DNA from: Thermopolyspora sp040678635
GTDB lineage: Bacteria; Actinomycetota; Actinomycetes; Streptosporangiales; Streptosporangiaceae
Reading direction: 5' to 3'
Assembly (NCBI RefSeq): GCF_040678635.1
Contig: NZ_JBFATZ010000011.1
Location: 62,001-126,000 of the forward strand
Length of the DNA: 64,000 bases
The notes under the pieces are model-generated. The model made no database searches. It was not told where the DNA came from and was given only the letters and a program-made list of their open reading frames with translations. Shown here in pieces: positions 52,583-62,370 of this stretch; the first letter of the stretch is position 1; each line of letters begins with the position of its first letter. The translations under genes were made by a program, and so were the position numbers.

Positions 52583-53110
52583 TCAACTCGGCTGCGTCGC
52601 GCAGGCCGTGGCGATGGCCTGGCTCGCCTTCCGGTAGTCGCGCATCAGCCCGGGACGGCGGTCGTCCTCGGTGGAGGCGCTGGACATCGTCTCGGAGATC
52701 TCGCCGACCTGCCGCGCCGCCTCGCGGGCCTGATCCGGCAGGCGCGAGCCGTACTCGGCGATGGTCCCGGCCACGTAGCCGAAGCGCCCGCGCACGGCGT
52801 CGTCGTACCGCTGCCGCTTCTCCTCGCCGCTCGGCAGCAGCAGCGGATCGAGGTAACCGATCGCGGAGATCACCCGTGCGCACGCGTTGTCGGTGATCTT
52901 GGCTCCGGTCACGTAGGTTCCGGCGGCGACCCCCGTGCTCCCAGTGGTCCCCGTGGTGTCGGTACGCGCCGACGGGCTGGGCGAACCGGCATGCCCGTCG
53001 GCGCGGGGGGAGGAGGACTGACACGCGGCCACGGGCGGAAGGACGACCACGGCGAGCAGGGCGCAGGCCAGGACTCGGCGAGCGCCCGGCCATTGGGTGA
53101 TTTGCGACAT
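52583..53110 (-). CDS. Hypothetical lipoprotein
   Basis: A 175-aa protein with a signal peptide and lipobox VAAC (Cys30), a Ser/Thr/Gly-rich linker (about 31-65) and a helical domain. The domain has two Cys (NACARVI and IATACAT) that probably pair and a central RQRYDDAVRGRFGYVAGTI helix. No named family recognised. It lies between livK and livF but is not needed by known Liv systems. Confidence 0.75.
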   Translation of the reverse strand: MSQITQWPGARRVLACALLAVVVLPPVAACQSSSPRADGHAGSPSPSARTDTTGTTGSTGVAAGTYVTGAKITDNACARVISAIGYLDPLLLPSGEEKRQRYDDAVRGRFGYVAGTIAEYGSRLPDQAREAARQVGEISETMSSASTEDDRRPGLMRDYRKASQAIATACATQPS

Positions 53111-53174
53111 AAAGCCAAGTTTGCCGCTAAAGGCCGTGCGGAGGCCACGGCGATGTGCGGGATGGCGTGAAACG

Positions 53175-53207
53175 ACGACGCCCCGCCGGCTGAGGGCGGG
53201 GCGTCGT
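53175..53207. terminator. Terminator between the lipoprotein and livF
   Basis: A perfect 13-bp stem ACGACGCCCCGCC/GGCGGGGCGTCGT with a 7-nt loop lies 12 bp after the livF stop on the minus strand and is followed there by CGTTTCAC. Confidence 0.78.
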
Positions 53208-53218
53208 GACGGCTGTCG

Positions 53219-54042
<824 letters not shown>

Positions 54043-54046
<4 letters not shown>

Positions 54047-55098
54047 TCGGCCCGCTCCTTCACGTTCTCTTTCGCAGGCTCTTCAGCAGGCTCGTCCGAC
54101 GGATCCGGATCGCTCGTGCCGTCGGCCACGACGGGCTCCGGGCTTTCCTCGTGGGTGACGCCCAGTTCGGCCTCAAGTTCGGCCTCGGCCTCGTGCAGCT
54201 GCTCCTGCTCCTCCTCCACCGACAGCGGAGCGTCGTGGTGGGCGCCGAGGTAGGCGTCAATGACCCGCTGATCGGACATGATCGTCGAGGGCGGGCCCTC
54301 GGCGATGACCGCGCCCTGGGCCATGACGATGACCCAGTCGCTGATGTCGCGCACCATGTCCATGTCGTGCTCGACGAACAGCACGGTCATGCCCTGCTCG
54401 CGCAGGTCCTTGACGTGCCCGAGCAGCGACTGGGTGAGCGCCGGGTTCACGCCCGCCATCGGCTCGTCGAGCATGACCATCTCGGGGCCGACCATCAGGG
54501 CGCGGGCCATCTCCAGCAGCTTGCGCTGGCCGCCCGACAGAGACCCGGCGAAGTCCTCGCGCTTGGCGGCGAGCTTGAAGCGCTCGAGCAGTTCCTCGGC
54601 GCGTTCGGTGATCTCCTGCTCCTGCTGGCGCCACAGGCCCGGGAACAGCGAGGTGAAGAAGTTCTCCCCGCGCTGGCCCTGCGCGCCCAGGCGCATGTTC
54701 TCCAGGACCGTGAGCTTGGACAGCGCCTTGGTCAACTGGAAGGTGCGCACCATGCCCGCGCGGGCCACCCGGTGGGCCGGCACGCCGTTCATCGGCTTGC
54801 CGTTGAACGTCCAGGTGCCCGAGTCGGCGGTGTCGAACCCGGTGAGCTGGTTGAAGAACGTGGTCTTGCCGGCGCCGTTGGGCCCGATCAACGCGGTGAT
54901 CGAGCCGCGCTGGATCTCCACGTGCTCGACGTTGACGGCGGTCAGGCCGCCGAACCGGCGGACGACGTTGTCAACGACGAGGATGGGGTCGGGCTTGGGG
55001 ACCCCGGGCTCGTGCGGCAGCCCTTCGAAGGCGGCCAGTGCGGCGGCCTTGCGGGGAGTGAGCGTGGCGTCTCCGGCGGGCTTCTGGTCAGCGTGCAT
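54043..55098 (-). CDS. livG: Branched-chain amino acid-type ABC ATPase LivG
   Basis: A 351-aa ATPase, larger than usual. Walker A GPNGAGKTT, signature LSGGQRKL, Walker B MLDEPMAGVNP and switch FVEHDMD are intact, and the C-terminal LivG segment ends near AYLGAHH. An acidic tail of about 55 residues (EEEQEQLHEAEAELEAELG onwards) follows, absent from E. coli LivG. ATG 55098 lies inside the livM 3' end, an 11-bp overlap. Confidence 0.94.
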
Positions 55099-56080
55099 CG
55101 AGTGCGATCTCCCTCTTGTCCCCGAAGATACCCTGCGGCCGGAAGATGAGCAGCAGCATCAGGCCGAGACCGACGAGCATGAAGCGCACCGAGCCCACCT
55201 GGTTCACCGTCATGATCGAGGACGGGATCACGCCGGCGCCCACCATCTCGCTCAGCGTGTTGCCGATGAAGACCAGCAGGACCCAGAAGATGGCGGCGCC
55301 CACGATCGGGCTGAACACGCGGGCGGCGCCGCCCAGGATGACGATGGTGTAGGCGTAGAAGGTGAACTCGGTGCTGAACAGGTCCGGCTGCACCGAGGCC
55401 TGCCCGAGGGCGAAGATGAACCCGCCCAGGGAGCCGATCACGCCGCCGAGCACCAGGGCCTGCATCTTGTAGGAGAAGACGTTCTTGCCGAGGCTGCGCA
55501 CGGCGTCCTCGTCCTCGCGGATCGCCTTCAGCACCCGGCCCCAGGGGCTCTTCATCAGCATGTAGACCAGCAGGCAGGAGAGTATGACCAGGATCCAACC
55601 GATGGTGAGCACCCACAGCACCCGCTCGTTGAAGCCGAACGGGCCGATGCCGTACTCGCCGGGCGCGTAGGGGTTCATGGCGAAGAAGCCGTCGGCGAAG
55701 CCCTGGCGGCCGTCGGAGCCGCCGAACACACTGGAGAACTGCACCGAGCGGAAGATCAGCCGGACGATCTCGGCGGCGGCGATGGTGACGATCGCCAGGT
55801 AGTCCGCGCGCAGGCGCAGCGTGGGGATTCCCAGCACGAAGGCCAGGGCGACCGCTGCCACCAGGCCGATGATGATGCCCAGCCAGAACGGCAGCTTGAA
55901 GGTGGCGACGGTGACGGCCATGCCGTACGCGGCGACGCCGAGGAACGCCGCCTGGCCGAAGTTCAGCAGTCCGGCGTACCCGAACTGGATGTTGACGCCG
56001 ATGGCGGCGAGAGCGTAGACCACGGTCTCCAGGCCGATGGCGGCCTCCACCGTGGTCACGATAATGGATAGCCAGTCCAC
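55088..56080 (-). CDS. livM: Branched-chain amino acid-type ABC permease LivM
   Basis: A 330-aa permease with eight or more hydrophobic segments. LivM marks are NIQFGYAGLLNFGQAAFLGV near the N terminus, LRADYLAIVTIAAAEIVRL, and the cytoplasmic loop RVLKAIREDEDAVRSLGKN that contacts the ATPase. GTG 56080 has GGAGACC in front. It lies 12 bp after livH. Confidence 0.94.
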   Translation of the reverse strand: MDWLSIIVTTVEAAIGLETVVYALAAIGVNIQFGYAGLLNFGQAAFLGVAAYGMAVTVATFKLPFWLGIIIGLVAAVALAFVLGIPTLRLRADYLAIVTIAAAEIVRLIFRSVQFSSVFGGSDGRQGFADGFFAMNPYAPGEYGIGPFGFNERVLWVLTIGWILVILSCLLVYMLMKSPWGRVLKAIREDEDAVRSLGKNVFSYKMQALVLGGVIGSLGGFIFALGQASVQPDLFSTEFTFYAYTIVILGGAARVFSPIVGAAIFWVLLVFIGNTLSEMVGAGVIPSSIMTVNQVGSVRFMLVGLGLMLLLIFRPQGIFGDKREIALDAR

Positions 56081-56092
56081 GGAGGTCTCCGA

Positions 56093-57385
56093 TCAGCCGA
56101 TGCGCTCGCGTCGGCCGAGGATGCCCTGCGGCCGGAAGAGCATGACGAGGATGAGCACCAGCAGGGCGCCGACGGTCTTCAGCTCCGTGGCCACCCAGAG
56201 CGTCGAGAGCTGGATGAACAGCCCCACCACCAGGGAACCGACCAGGGCGCCGAACGCGGTGCCGAGACCGCCGAGCGTGACTCCGGCGAAGACGAGCAAC
56301 AGGATGTTCAGGCCCATCTGGTAGTTCAGGTTCTGCGACAGGCCGAGCATGATGCCCGCGAGGGCGGCGACCGCGCCGCCGGCCGTCCAGATGATGCGGA
56401 TGACCCGGTCCACGTTGATGCCGGAGGACGCGGCCAGCGCCGGGTTGTCGGCCACCGCCCGCGCGGCCTTGCCGGTGCGGGTCCTGAGCAGGGCCAATCC
56501 GACGATCACCAGCACCAGGATCTCGATGCCCATGGCCACGAGGTTCTTCGGGGTGGCCGAGATAGGGCCGATCTGCATGCCCGGCTGGGCGTTGTAGTCG
56601 GCGTAGGGAGCGCTCTCACCGCCGAAGAGGAACAGGAACAGGTAGCGCAGGAACAACGCCATGCCGATCGAGATGATCATCATGGCGATGAGGCTGCTGC
56701 CGCGTCGGCGGAGCACTCCCCAGAAGAACCTGTCCTGTGCGTACCCCAGCGCGCCACCGATGATCACCGCGATGATGGCGGCGGGGATGAGCTGGATCCC
56801 GATGGTCACGTTGAAGAAGTAGGCGATCAGCGCGCCGAGGGTGAGCAACTCGCCGTGGGCGAAGTTGGTGAGCCCGGTGGTGCCGAAGATCAGTGACAGG
56901 CCCATGGCGGCCAGCGCGATGATGAGGCCGAGGTTGAGCCCCTCGAACGCCAGTTGTGCCGCGCGTTCCCAGACGGAGGGCTCCGACGCGGTCGGCGTGC
57001 CCGCCTCGCCTCCCTGGCCCTTGGGGACGAGGGCGAACAACGCGGTGCGCCGCTGCCCTTCGGCCACTTGGAGCGTCAGGGTCGTCCGTTCCTTGAACCG
57101 CAGTTCGACGGTGGGGGGAAGCGTACTCTGGTCGATGGTGACCTTGTACGTGCCCGGTCCGGGGAGCGGAACCTCCCAGGTGCCGTCGGCGGCGGTGGTG
57201 GCGTCCCCGACGGGTTTACCGTCCTCCGTCGCCACACTGATTTTCACACCGTTCACTGGCTGGCCTTGGTATTGGAGTGTGCCCCTCAGGCCCTCGTCCT
57301 CGGCCCACGCCGCAGGGGCGCCGGCCGCGAGCAGGAAGATGAGTCCACCCAGGAAGGCCGTGAACGCGATCACGGCTCTGCGCAA
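56093..57385 (-). CDS. livH: LivH permease with secreted Ig-like N-terminal domain
   Basis: A 430-aa permease, about 130 residues longer than ordinary LivH. Residues 1-28 are a signal peptide with a likely AWA/ED cleavage site. Residues 32-118 form a beta-sandwich of carboxypeptidase-regulatory type (GTLQYQGQPVNGVKISV, DATTAADGTWEVPLPGPGTY). Residues 140-430 are the permease (GLSLIFGTTGLTNFAHGE, LRTRTGKAARAVADNPALA). If cleaved, the Ig-like domain stays attached outside to the first permease helix. TTG 57385 is the start, with GGGAG 6 nt before. First gene of the liv operon. Confidence 0.9.
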   Translation of the reverse strand: MRRAVIAFTAFLGGLIFLLAAGAPAAWAEDEGLRGTLQYQGQPVNGVKISVATEDGKPVGDATTAADGTWEVPLPGPGTYKVTIDQSTLPPTVELRFKERTTLTLQVAEGQRRTALFALVPKGQGGEAGTPTASEPSVWERAAQLAFEGLNLGLIIALAAMGLSLIFGTTGLTNFAHGELLTLGALIAYFFNVTIGIQLIPAAIIAVIIGGALGYAQDRFFWGVLRRRGSSLIAMMIISIGMALFLRYLFLFLFGGESAPYADYNAQPGMQIGPISATPKNLVAMGIEILVLVIVGLALLRTRTGKAARAVADNPALAASSGINVDRVIRIIWTAGGAVAALAGIMLGLSQNLNYQMGLNILLLVFAGVTLGGLGTAFGALVGSLVVGLFIQLSTLWVATELKTVGALLVLILVMLFRPQGILGRRERIG

Positions 57386-57465
57386 TGGTGCTCCCTCTTT
57401 AGGTCATGGTGGGGTTATGCCCCCTGACACGCCACCTCGCACGAAGCATGCGATGACGTGGCGGA

Positions 57466-57515
57466 GCATAATCCGGTCCCGCATGAATACGAACCTCTCG
57501 TCACCGATCGGTGAC
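57466..57515 (-). promoter_or_regulatory. Candidate livH promoter with 16-bp palindrome
   Basis: On the minus strand TATGCT (57466-57471) could be the -10 and TTCGTA, 17 bp upstream, a weak -35. Just upstream lies a perfect 16-bp palindrome GTCACCGATCGGTGAC (57500-57515), a probable operator. Confidence 0.5.
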
Positions 57516-58056
57516 CAGGGTGTTTCTCCGGTGTGAGCAAAAAAATATCGCAGGTCAGAGCGCAGGTCATCGCACCACGATGTGGAACCGCGAGCCGTCG
57601 CGGAGGGCCCGGCGCCCGGGCTCCGGGGGCACACCGAGACGGTCACGCGGGGAGCGCCGGACGGCCGTACACGCTCGGGGGGCGCCGCTCTCAGGACGCG
57701 TGGGAACGGGGTCCGCGGGAACGGGGGGGCGCGGGAACGGGGATTTCATGAAGAGGGAATTCCGGTCGCGGGCCGGTGGCGGTACCCGGAAAGCGGCGAG
57801 CCCGCAGGCTGTGACCTTTGGGTCCGTGACGCCGTCTCTCCCAGGAGCCCCCGGCGATCGCCGGGAATCCGGGGGAAGGGGCGGCGCACGTTGTCTACTC
57901 GGTCTCCTACGGGCTCTGGCGACACCACGCTAGCGACCCTTGTGGGGTATGCGCAAAGGGGGGAGTAAAGGGATCTGAACGGATCCTTGGGAATCTTTCA
58001 TGGTCATCGGCCCTCCGGCCTCCGCCGACCACGGTGTTTCTGTCGGAGCCGCGGAC
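57516..58056. other. Gene-free stretch before polA
   Basis: No believable coding frame on either strand. It contains short GC-rich repeats (GGGAACGGGG three times at 57709-57745) and no clear terminator. Confidence 0.6.
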
Positions 58057-58062
58057 TAGGCT
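58057..58062 (+). promoter_or_regulatory. Candidate -10 box for polA
   Basis: TAGGCT fits TANNNT and ends 6 nt before the polA GTG; leaderless start likely. It is the same hexamer as at pyk. Confidence 0.5.
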
Positions 58063-58068
58063 GCACTT

Positions 58069-60765
58069 GTGCCGAAGACCGAAGCGACTCCCGTCCGTGA
58101 CCGTCTCATGCTCCTCGACGGGCACTCCCTGGCCTACCGCGCCTTCTACGCGCTGAAGGAGGCCAACCTCGTCACCACCGACGGCCAGCACACCGAGGCG
58201 GTGTACGGCTTCACCTCGATGCTGGTGAACCTGCTGCGCGACGAGCGGCCCGGCAACGTGGCGGTGTGCTTCGACCGCTCCGAGCCGACCTTCCGGCATG
58301 AGTCCTTCCAGGCGTACAAGGCGAATCGGCAGGAGACCCCCGAGGACTTCCGCGGCCAGATGAGCCTCATCCACGAGATGCTCGACGCGCTGCGCATCCC
58401 CCACCTGTCGGTGCCCGGCTTCGAGGCCGACGACCTGATCGCCACGCTGTCCACCCGGGCCGCCGAGCAGGGCATGGACGTCCTGATCGTCAGCGGCGAC
58501 CGCGACAACCTGCAACTGGTCAGCGACAAGGTGACGGTGCTGATGACCCGGCGCGGCATCAGCGACATGACCCGGTTCACCCCCGAGGAGGTCGTCGCGA
58601 AGTACGACCTCACCCCGGCGCAGTACCCCGACTTCGCCGCGCTGCGCGGCGACCCGAGCGACAACCTGCCGGGCATCCCGGGGGTGGGGGAGAAGACCGC
58701 GGCCAAGTGGGTGCGCGAGTTCGGCTCGCTGGAGGAGTTGGTCAACCGCGTCGACGAGGTCAAGGGCAAGGTCGGCGAGAAGCTGCGCGAGCATCTGGGG
58801 CAGGTCATCCACAACCGGCAGCTCACCGAGCTGCGCCGGGACGTGCCGATCGACGTCGAGATCGGCGACCTGCGGCGCGGGCCGCTCGACCGCGACGGCG
58901 TGCACAAGCTGCTCGACTCGCTGCAGTTCCGCGGCGAGCTGCGCGACCGCCTGTTCAAGGTGCTCGGCGAGGGCGCCGGGGAGCCCGAGGCCGACGAGGG
59001 CTTCGAGGTGGCCCTGACCGTCCTCGGGCCCGACCAGGTGACGGCCTGGCTGGAGGCGATGCCCGAGGGCCGCGCCGGCCTGGCCGTGCAGGGCGTGTAC
59101 GGCAGCGGCACCGGCCGAATCGACGCCCTGGCGATCGCCGCCCCCGACGACGCCGCGGCCTATCTCGACCTGACCACGCTGACCCCCGCCGACGAGGCGG
59201 CCCTGCACGCCTGGCTGTGCGACCAAGCGCGCCCCAAGGCGCTGCACGACGCCAAGGGGCCGCTGCTCGCCCTGTGGGCGCAGGGGCTCGACCTGCGCGG
59301 GCTGACCTGCGACACCGCCCTCGCCGCCTACCTGGCGCTGCCCGGCCAGGCCTCGTTCCCGCTCGACGACCTGGTCAAGCGGTACCTGAACCGCGAGCTG
59401 CGCGCCGAGGCCGAGACCAACGGGCAGGCCGCCCTGTTCGACGACCCCGCCGACAACGTGGGCGAGGACCTCGCCCTGCGGGCGCGGGCGGTGCGCGAGC
59501 TCGCCGACGCCCTGGAGGCGCACCTGGAGCCGCGCGGCGGCACCCGCCTGCTGCGCGAGGTCGAGCTGCCGCTGATGCGGGTGATCGCGGAGATGGAGCG
59601 CGCGGGCATCGCGGCCGACCGTGACCACCTGTCCGGGCTTGAGGCCGAGTTCGGCGCGGCCGTCAAGCAGGCGGTCGAGGAGGCCCACCGGGTGGTGGGC
59701 GAGCAGTTCAACCTGAGCTCCACCAAGCAGTTGCAGGAGATCCTGTTCGTACGGCTCGGCCTGCCCAAGACCAAGAAGATCAAGACGGGGTACACCACCG
59801 ACGCCGATGCGCTGGCCTGGCTCGCCGCGCAGACCGACCACGAGCTGCCGACGATCCTGCTGCGCCACCGCGACCAGACCAAGCTGCGCACCACCGTCGA
59901 GGGCCTGATCAAGGAGATCGGCGACGACGGCCGCATCCACACCACCTTCAACCAGACCCGGGCCGCCACCGGCCGCCTCAGCTCGGAGAAGCCCAACCTC
60001 CAGAACATCCCGATCCGCACCGCCGAGGGCCGCCGCATCCGGCAGGGCTTCGTCGTCGGCGAGGGCTACCAGACCCTGCTGACCGCCGACTACAGCCAGA
60101 TCGAGCTGCGCATCATGGCGCACCTGTCGGGCGACGAGTCCCTGATCGCGTCCTTCGAGTCCGGCCACGACTTCCACAAGGCCACCGCGTCGCGGGTGTT
60201 CGACCTGCCGCCCGAGCAGATCGACGGCGAGCTGCGGGCGCGGATCAAGGCGATGAACTACGGCCTCGCCTACGGGTTGTCGGACTTCGGCCTCGCCGGG
60301 CAGCTCAACATCCCGGTGGCCGAGGCCCGCGCGCTCAAGGAGGAGTACTTCGAGGAGTTCGGCGGCGTGCGCGACTACCTCGAGGCGGTCGTCGCCCAGG
60401 CGCGCAAGGACGGCTACACCGAGACCATCCTCGGTCGCCGCCGCTACCTGCCCGACCTCACCAGCGACAACCGGCAGCGCCGCGAGATGGCCGAGCGCAT
60501 GGCGCTGAACGCCCCCATCCAGGGGTCGGCCGCCGACATCATCAAGGTGGCGATGCTGCACGTCGCCGCCGCGATCCGGGAGGAGGGCCTGCGCTCGCGC
60601 ATGCTGCTGCAGGTCCACGACGAGCTGGTGTTCGAGGTCGCGCCGGGCGAGCTCGACCGGCTGCGCGAGCTGGTGGTGGGCCGCATGGGCGGCGCCTACG
60701 CGCTGCGCGTCCCGCTGGAGGTCTCGGTGGGCGTCGGCCGTACCTGGGAGGACGCCGGCCACTGA
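58069..60765 (+). CDS. polA: DNA polymerase I
   Basis: An 898-aa polymerase for repair and Okazaki fragment processing. The 5'-3' exonuclease domain (about 12-300) has LMLLDGHSLAYRAF, FEADDLIAT and GDPSDNLPGIPGVGEKTA. The middle 3'-5' exonuclease domain lacks the DTET acids (GLAVQGVYG stands there), so proofreading is lost, as in mycobacterial and Taq enzymes. Polymerase motifs A (DYSQIELR, Asp674), B (RIKAMNYGLAYG) and C (VHDELVFE, Asp851) are intact. GTG 58069 is probably leaderless. Confidence 0.97.
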   Translation: MPKTEATPVRDRLMLLDGHSLAYRAFYALKEANLVTTDGQHTEAVYGFTSMLVNLLRDERPGNVAVCFDRSEPTFRHESFQAYKANRQETPEDFRGQMSLIHEMLDALRIPHLSVPGFEADDLIATLSTRAAEQGMDVLIVSGDRDNLQLVSDKVTVLMTRRGISDMTRFTPEEVVAKYDLTPAQYPDFAALRGDPSDNLPGIPGVGEKTAAKWVREFGSLEELVNRVDEVKGKVGEKLREHLGQVIHNRQLTELRRDVPIDVEIGDLRRGPLDRDGVHKLLDSLQFRGELRDRLFKVLGEGAGEPEADEGFEVALTVLGPDQVTAWLEAMPEGRAGLAVQGVYGSGTGRIDALAIAAPDDAAAYLDLTTLTPADEAALHAWLCDQARPKALHDAKGPLLALWAQGLDLRGLTCDTALAAYLALPGQASFPLDDLVKRYLNRELRAEAETNGQAALFDDPADNVGEDLALRARAVRELADALEAHLEPRGGTRLLREVELPLMRVIAEMERAGIAADRDHLSGLEAEFGAAVKQAVEEAHRVVGEQFNLSSTKQLQEILFVRLGLPKTKKIKTGYTTDADALAWLAAQTDHELPTILLRHRDQTKLRTTVEGLIKEIGDDGRIHTTFNQTRAATGRLSSEKPNLQNIPIRTAEGRRIRQGFVVGEGYQTLLTADYSQIELRIMAHLSGDESLIASFESGHDFHKATASRVFDLPPEQIDGELRARIKAMNYGLAYGLSDFGLAGQLNIPVAEARALKEEYFEEFGGVRDYLEAVVAQARKDGYTETILGRRRYLPDLTSDNRQRREMAERMALNAPIQGSAADIIKVAMLHVAAAIREEGLRSRMLLQVHDELVFEVAPGELDRLRELVVGRMGGAYALRVPLEVSVGVGRTWEDAGH

Positions 60766-61020
60766 CCGCTCCGCCCGGCGCGCTGCGAGACGCCGGCCTG
60801 CCCCAAGAGCCGTCGCAGGCGGCCAGGGCGGCGTTCACATCCGCGACCCCCGAGCTCCTGCGCAGGCTGCCGGACGAGCTCTCTCCGGCCGTCATCCGTG
60901 CCCTGACGCGCCCTGCTGCCGCCGATTTGGTGAGAAATTACCCAGCCTTTACGTTTACCCCGGGTTGGGGCCGCGTCAGGTCTAAGGTTGGTTGCTGCGC
61001 AGCCAACCGAAAGGAGACGA

Positions 61021-62148
61021 GTGCGGAGTCGCGCGGGGTTGCCGCGTGGGGTCGCGATCGCGAACGTCGCGCTGATGATCATCGCACTGTTCGTCTTCCA
61101 GCGAGTGACCGGGCACGACGACCGGACCGAGGTGCGGCCCGGGCACGCCCCCCAGAAGACCGTTCAAGGGCCCCGCGGTCAACAGCCCCGGGGGAACGGC
61201 GCGGAGGATCCGGCGGTCGCGCCGGCCGGGCACGTCACGGCCACCAAGGAGTCGGCACGTGCGGCCAAGGCGAACGAACTCGGCCTGGTCCCCGTGCTCA
61301 TGTACCACCGGATCACGGCCAAGCGCTGGTCGTCGCTCGACCGCACTCCCGGCCAGTTGCGCAAGGAGCTGGAGAGGCTCGCCCGGGAGGGCTACGTCCC
61401 GATCACCGCCGCCGAGTACGTCACCGGCAGAATCGACATCCCGGCCGGAGCCCATCCGGTGGTGCTCACCTTCGACGACGGCTCGCCCGGCCACTTCGCC
61501 TTCGACGCCGCCGGGCGCCCGGCGGGCCGCACCGCCGCCGGCGTGCTGCTGGACGTCGCCCGCAGGCATCCCGGCTTTCGGCCGGTGGCGACGTTCTGGA
61601 TCAACCGGGAGCCCTTCGGCCTGAAGGATCCGATCGCCCAGGAGCACGCGGTGACCTGGCTGGTGCGCAACGGCTTCGAGGTGGCCAATCACACCTACCG
61701 GCACCCCGATCTGCGGCGGCTGTCCCGCAAGCGCATCGGGGAGGAGATCGCCCGGCAGGAACGGCTGCTGACCCGGCGCGGCGCGCCTCCGTCGGTCACG
61801 CTGGCGCTGCCGTACGGGAGCCTGCCCAAGAGGAAGAACCAGCGGGTCGCCCACCGCGGGTCCTGGAAGGGCACGCGCTATGATTTCTCCGGCGTGTTCC
61901 TGGCGGGGGCCGAACCGGCCGCATCGCCGTATTCCACGGACTTCGCGCCGTATCGGATCCCGCGGATCCAGTCCAACGGCAAGGGGGGCGAGTGTCGCCG
62001 ATGGTGCTCGACGTACTGGCTGGGATGGCTGAGCGCGCACCCTTCGCGGCGATACACCTCAGACGGTGATCCGGATCACATCTCCATACCGAAGAAGCTA
62101 CAGGGTAATATCAGGGAAAAACTCGCCAAGCGAGTCGTGGCCTATTAG
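61021..62148 (+). CDS. Membrane-anchored polysaccharide deacetylase
   Basis: A 375-aa protein with one N-terminal anchor helix (about 10-27), a polar linker to about 85 and an outside NodB-type deacetylase domain. Metal and catalytic residues seen: Asp152-Asp153 (LTFDDGS) and His224/His228 (NHTYRH). PVLMYHRI opens the domain, and LALPYGS holds the later conserved motif. It may deacetylate peptidoglycan or another wall glycan. I chose GTG 61021, with AAAGGAG in front. The gap 60766-61020 holds no gene. Confidence 0.9.
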   Translation: MRSRAGLPRGVAIANVALMIIALFVFQRVTGHDDRTEVRPGHAPQKTVQGPRGQQPRGNGAEDPAVAPAGHVTATKESARAAKANELGLVPVLMYHRITAKRWSSLDRTPGQLRKELERLAREGYVPITAAEYVTGRIDIPAGAHPVVLTFDDGSPGHFAFDAAGRPAGRTAAGVLLDVARRHPGFRPVATFWINREPFGLKDPIAQEHAVTWLVRNGFEVANHTYRHPDLRRLSRKRIGEEIARQERLLTRRGAPPSVTLALPYGSLPKRKNQRVAHRGSWKGTRYDFSGVFLAGAEPAASPYSTDFAPYRIPRIQSNGKGGECRRWCSTYWLGWLSAHPSRRYTSDGDPDHISIPKKLQGNIREKLAKRVVAY

Positions 62149-62153
62149 CCGAG

Positions 62154-62178
62154 CCGAGGGCTCCCGGGGGGAGCTCGG
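62154..62178. terminator. Hairpin after the deacetylase gene
   Basis: CCGAG-GG-CTCCC pairs with GGGAG-CTCGG: ten pairs with a 2-nt bulge and a GGG loop, 5 bp after the stop and just before the rpsA promoter. Confidence 0.6.
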
Positions 62179-62179
62179 A

Positions 62180-62209
62180 TTGACCGCGCCCATGATGGTT
62201 GCATATGCT
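62180..62209 (+). promoter_or_regulatory. rpsA promoter
   Basis: TTGACC (62180-62185) and TATGCT (62204-62209) are 18 bp apart, the best housekeeping-type promoter in the window. The leader to rpsA is about 155 nt. Confidence 0.75.
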
Positions 62210-62370
62210 GATCGCTGCGCTGTGGGCTCGCGCGTGCCTCGGACGGAGCGGGTTCGCGCTCGGTCGCTGACGACCAGGGTCAGAATCGATCCATTCCTCG
62301 GCTGAACGAAAAGGGTCCGCTGCGCGTCCGCCACATCGACACCCTGTCCGCGTTCGGAGCAATTCCACAC

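Noticed and set aside
57907..60762. A 951-codon open frame on the minus strand opposite polA
   Set aside because: Same shadow effect; it has no recognisable motif and lies exactly opposite an intact DNA polymerase I.
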